A stretch of 64,000 nucleotides of DNA. Origin: an uncultured Pseudomonadota bacterium (lineage in GTDB: Bacteria; Pseudomonadota; Alphaproteobacteria; RF32; CAG-239). Of this stretch, positions 61,171 through 64,000 are shown piece by piece. Position numbers and translations under genes: made by a program. Numbering within the stretch: the first letter of the stretch is position 1; each line of letters begins with the position of its first letter. Location of the stretch: positions 280,464 through 344,463 of the forward strand of contig CAMRWU010000001.1 in the NCBI GenBank assembly GCA_947054505.1, given 5' to 3'. The notes below the pieces were generated by a model. It was given only the letters and a program-made list of their open reading frames with translations. It searched no databases and was not told the DNA's origin.

Positions 61171-61653
61171 ATGAAAAAAATCCTTATAGCTTTGGGCGTC
61201 GTGTCCGTTGCAGTCCTTTTTTGGTTTATTATTCCCGAGGAGGGGCGTATAGAAGAGATAGACTGCGGAAACTCAATGCAACTTATCAAAAAAACATCGA
61301 GTTTTTCCGGAAGCAAACGAACGCGTTACGGTTTGCGCAAGAAAGGAACGGATCTTCTTGCTCCAGCTCACGAAATGGTGGAAAGCGCCGTTTTAAAGCT
61401 TCGTGTCTTCTATGGTTTGAATAGCAAAGTTCACGTCTTCGATACCGAAAGCGGTGAAAAAGTTTTAACCGGCAGAGTTCATGGAGGTTGTGCCGAAAAA
61501 ATTTGGTTCTGTTTGGATGATGAACAAAATCACGACAGTTACTTGCTCATGGCTCGTTACAAAACATTGGCTTCGCCTGTTCAAATAAAAATGGATACGA
61601 TTGCCGTTTTTGAGATAAAGGACGGAAGAACTATGCTAATCGAAGCAAAGTGA
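61171..61653 (+). CDS. Membrane-anchored paralogue of the YGIRKNG family
   Basis: 160 aa. N-terminal membrane helix or uncleaved signal (residues 3-22). MQLIKKTSSFSGSKRTRYGL, RKKGTDLLAP and VHVFDTESGEKVLTGRVHGG correspond to the same blocks of the 60527 protein. Two internal cysteines differ. Function unknown; it shares leader and terminator design with its paralogue. Confidence 0.65.
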   Translation: MKKILIALGVVSVAVLFWFIIPEEGRIEEIDCGNSMQLIKKTSSFSGSKRTRYGLRKKGTDLLAPAHEMVESAVLKLRVFYGLNSKVHVFDTESGEKVLTGRVHGGCAEKIWFCLDDEQNHDSYLLMARYKTLASPVQIKMDTIAVFEIKDGRTMLIEAK

Positions 61654-61655
61654 TG

Positions 61656-61692
61656 AAAAATCCGCAGAGAATATTCTCTGCGGATTTTTTTA
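61656..61692 (+). terminator. Terminator of the 61171 gene
   Basis: AAAAATCCGCAGAGAA / TTCTCTGCGGATTTTTTT perfect stem, a 4-base loop; the left arm repeats the leader's CCGCAGAGAA. Confidence 0.85.
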
Positions 61693-61707
61693 CGAAAACA
61701 CGTAATC

Positions 61708-61740
61708 AAAAAAAGGGAAGCTTTCGCCTCCCTTTTTTGT
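61708..61740. terminator. Terminator of ppdK (minus strand)
   Basis: AAAAAAAGGGAAG / CGCCTCCCTTTTTT stem with flanking A/T runs, 20 bp past the ppdK stop. Confidence 0.65.
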
Positions 61741-61759
61741 TTCCAAAATCTAGCTTAAA

Positions 61760-64000
61760 TTAAGCAGATTTTTTGCAACAGCAACCAGATTTCTCAATCT
61801 TCTCGCCTTTGTGACGAACTGCAGCTTGAGCAGCGGCCAAGCGAGCAACCGGTACACGGTACGGAGAGCAAGAAACATAGTTCATGCCACATGTTTGGAA
61901 GAAGTCGATAGATGCCGGATCACCACCGTGTTCGCCACAAACACCCAGCCAGATGCTCGGGTTAGAACAACGAGCTTTTTCACAAGCCATCTTAACGAGG
62001 CAACCAACACCTTCAACGTCGATTGAAGCGAACGGATCAGCGACATAAACGCCACGAGCGCGGTATTCATCAAGAATAGCACCTGTATCGTCACGGCTCA
62101 TACCCAAAGTTGTTTGAGTCAAGTCGTTTGTACCAAAACCGAAGAATTCGGCAGATTGAGCCAATTCGTCAGCTTTGAGAGCGGCACGCGGCAATTCAAT
62201 CATTGAACCAACTTCATATTTAATCTTCTTGCCTTTTTCAGCGAAGACTTTTTCAGCTGTTGTATCGATAATGTTTTTAACAATGTCGAGTTCTTTCTTA
62301 GAACCTGTCAACGGAACTTCGATTTCCGGAACAACTTTGATGCCGGCATCAGCACATTCCAAAGCAGCTTCGATGATAGCGCGAGTTTGCATTTCGCAGA
62401 TTTCCGGATAGGTAATCGGCAAACGGCAACCGCGGTGACCCAACATCGGGTTAGCTTCATGCAAAGAAGCGGCGCGTTGTTTAACTTTTTCCAAAGTCAT
62501 GCCCATTTTGTCAGCCAATTCTTTCATTTCGGCTTCTGTGTTCGGCAAGAACTCGTGCAAAGGAGGATCCAACAAACGGATAACAACCGGCATACCTTCC
62601 ATAATTTTGAACAAGTCTTTGAAGTCTTGTTTTTGGTAAGGAAGCAAACGAGCCAGAGCGGCACGACGACCTTCTTCGTTGTCAGACAAAATCATAGCGC
62701 GCATATCAGGAATACGAGCGGCATCAAAGAACATGTGTTCTGTACGAGCCAAACCGATACCTTGAGCACCGAAGTCACGAGCTGTTTGAGCGTCTTTCGG
62801 AGTTTCAGCGTTAGCACGAACTTCCATTGTGCGGATTTCATCAACCCAAGCCATCAATTTACCGAAGTTACCTGTGTTGGTGTCGGCTTTAACAGTCGGA
62901 ACCTGACCTTCAATAATCTGGCCTTTACCACCGTCCAAAGAAACCCAATCGCCTTCGTTAATAACAACACCTTTGTCAGTTGTCATAGTCTTTTTAGCAT
63001 AGTCGATGTGAATTTCATGAGAACCTGAAACACAAGGAGTACCCATACCGCGAGCAACAACGGCCGCGTGAGAAGTCATACCGCCGCGAGCTGTAATCAC
63101 ACCTTGAGAAGCGTGCATACCGCCGATATCTTCCGGAGAAGTTTCGTTACGGATGAGGATAACTTTTTCGCCTCTTGCAGCCCAAGCTTCAGCGTCTTCA
63201 GCGTTGAAGACAGCGCGACCGACAGCGGCACCAGGAGAAGCGGGCAAACCTGTAGCGATAACGTTTCTCGGAGCTTTCGGATCCAACATTGGGTGCAACA
63301 ATTGGTCTAATTGGTCAGCACCAACGCGCATAATAGCTTCTTCTTTGTTCAACAAACCTTCTTCAACCATTTCAACGGCCATGCGAACTGCGGCAGCAGC
63401 TGTACGTTTACCGTTACGGCATTGCAACATCCACAATTTGCCATGTTCAATGGTGAATTCCATATCCTGCATGTCTTTGTAGTGTTTTTCAAGGTTGTTA
63501 CGAACGTCAACCAATTCCTGATACAGGTGCGGCCATTTTTCTTCCAAAGAAGTACCGTCATTTTTAGAAGCCATCGGTTGCGGAGTACGAATACCGGCAA
63601 CAACGTCTTCACCTTGAGCATTCACCAAATATTCACCGTAGTAAACGTTTTCACCGGTAGCCGGATCGCGAGAGAAGCAAACACCGGTAGCGCAATCATC
63701 GCCGGCATTACCGAATACCATGGTTTGAACGTTAACGGCTGTACCCCAGTCACCCGGAATATTGTTCAATTTACGGTAAGTGATAGCACGATCAACCATC
63801 CAAGAACCGAATACGGCGCCGATACCGGCCCACAATTGATCCCAAGGATCTTGCGGAACAACTTTACCCAGTCTGTTACCGATTTCTTTGTATTCTTTAA
63901 CCAATTCTTTGAGGTCTTCGGCTGTCATATCTGTATCAGATTTGTAGCCTTTGGACTTTTTCATGTTTTCCAAAGCTTCTTCATAGAGGTCAAGGTCAGC
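61760..64000 (-). CDS. ppdK: Pyruvate, phosphate dikinase (5' end beyond window)
   Basis: The frame is open through the right edge, so the N-terminal part (about 130-150 residues) is missing; at least 746 residues are visible. Part of the ATP-grasp domain (NVQTMVFGNAGDDCATGVCF, SRDPATGENVYYGEY), the phosphohistidine domain with GGMTSHAAVVARGMGTPCVS and the PEP-binding TIM barrel with MLGHRGCRLPI, FGTNDLTQTTLG and VCGEHGGDP are all clear. It interconverts pyruvate and PEP using ATP and phosphate. Confidence 0.96.
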   Translation of the reverse strand, partial: ADLDLYEEALENMKKSKGYKSDTDMTAEDLKELVKEYKEIGNRLGKVVPQDPWDQLWAGIGAVFGSWMVDRAITYRKLNNIPGDWGTAVNVQTMVFGNAGDDCATGVCFSRDPATGENVYYGEYLVNAQGEDVVAGIRTPQPMASKNDGTSLEEKWPHLYQELVDVRNNLEKHYKDMQDMEFTIEHGKLWMLQCRNGKRTAAAAVRMAVEMVEEGLLNKEEAIMRVGADQLDQLLHPMLDPKAPRNVIATGLPASPGAAVGRAVFNAEDAEAWAARGEKVILIRNETSPEDIGGMHASQGVITARGGMTSHAAVVARGMGTPCVSGSHEIHIDYAKKTMTTDKGVVINEGDWVSLDGGKGQIIEGQVPTVKADTNTGNFGKLMAWVDEIRTMEVRANAETPKDAQTARDFGAQGIGLARTEHMFFDAARIPDMRAMILSDNEEGRRAALARLLPYQKQDFKDLFKIMEGMPVVIRLLDPPLHEFLPNTEAEMKELADKMGMTLEKVKQRAASLHEANPMLGHRGCRLPITYPEICEMQTRAIIEAALECADAGIKVVPEIEVPLTGSKKELDIVKNIIDTTAEKVFAEKGKKIKYEVGSMIELPRAALKADELAQSAEFFGFGTNDLTQTTLGMSRDDTGAILDEYRARGVYVADPFASIDVEGVGCLVKMACEKARCSNPSIWLGVCGEHGGDPASIDFFQTCGMNYVSCSPYRVPVARLAAAQAAVRHKGEKIEKSGCCCKKSA

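Noticed and set aside
1..64000. CRISPR arrays, insertion sequences, prophage or replication origin
   Set aside because: No regularly spaced repeats, transposase, integrase, phage structural genes, parABS or DnaA-box cluster were seen.

Overview
The window is a 64 kb chromosomal segment of an AT-rich bacterium. Gene content and gene order point to an alphaproteobacterium: cmk next to rpsA, a TIGR01459-type HAD-IIA phosphatase, an ELM1-family protein, a TrmN6-type methyltransferase, pyruvate phosphate dikinase, and an rpmH-rnpA-yidD-yidC-engB cluster. The low GC, a probable rhodoquinone methyltransferase, a toxin/immunity-like pair, an ankyrin-like protein and many short lipoproteins suggest a host- or gut-associated, at least partly anaerobic lineage. 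That placement is inference; there is no rRNA gene here.

Layout. 1-8.3 kb: a coiled-coil membrane protein cut by the window edge, a degenerate EEP-like membrane protein, a TPR protein, a Lon-family protease, then a minus-strand run of an HNH-nuclease-like protein, a SUKH/YrhA-type protein, a ROK kinase and an Ogt methyltransferase. 8.4-12.3 kb: one very large protein of unknown function (1295 aa). 12.4-20.4 kb: two tRNA-Arg genes, an M20 peptidase, an SH3 protein, a HAD phosphatase, dnaJ and several small lipoproteins or hypothetical genes. 20.5-27.1 kb: rpsA, cmk, rsmE, a response regulator, an HPt-like protein, an RquA-like methyltransferase and an ELM1 protein. 27.2-33.2 kb: small secreted proteins, a CbpA-type DnaJ, and the ribosome/membrane-insertion cluster engB-yidC-yidD-rnpA-rpmH. 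33.3-44 kb: metabolic and envelope genes (TrmN6, a frameshifted mntP, acyl-ACP thioesterase, an RNase J-like protein, lytic transglycosylase, N-formylglutamate amidohydrolase, tRNA-Val with a duplicated 3' end, a lipase-like hydrolase, a nitroreductase, GpsA-like and LTA-synthase-like proteins).

44.2-56.1 kb is the most distinctive region: a minus-strand type IVb pilus operon resembling the thin pilus of plasmid R64. It runs TcpQ-like, PilN secretin, PilO, PilP, PilQ ATPase, PilR, a pilin-like protein, then two tandem pilin genes, with a 557-aa OmpA-like protein upstream. Both pilin genes carry the same 303-bp 5' region. In it a short leader ends at the expected prepilin cleavage glycine, and an in-frame TAA follows inside a near-perfect palindrome. 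Inverting the palindrome core would open the frame on paper. This could be regulation, decay or an assembly artefact, and it is the strongest candidate here for something undescribed.

56.2-64 kb: an AMP/thymidine phosphorylase, dnaK, three small proteins sharing a YG[IL]R-x-[NK]G motif (two of them behind an identical double-hairpin leader), and the C-terminal part of pyruvate phosphate dikinase running off the right edge. Three chaperone genes (dnaJ, cbpA-like, dnaK) are each preceded by a sigma-32-like promoter with the same 14-nt spacer.
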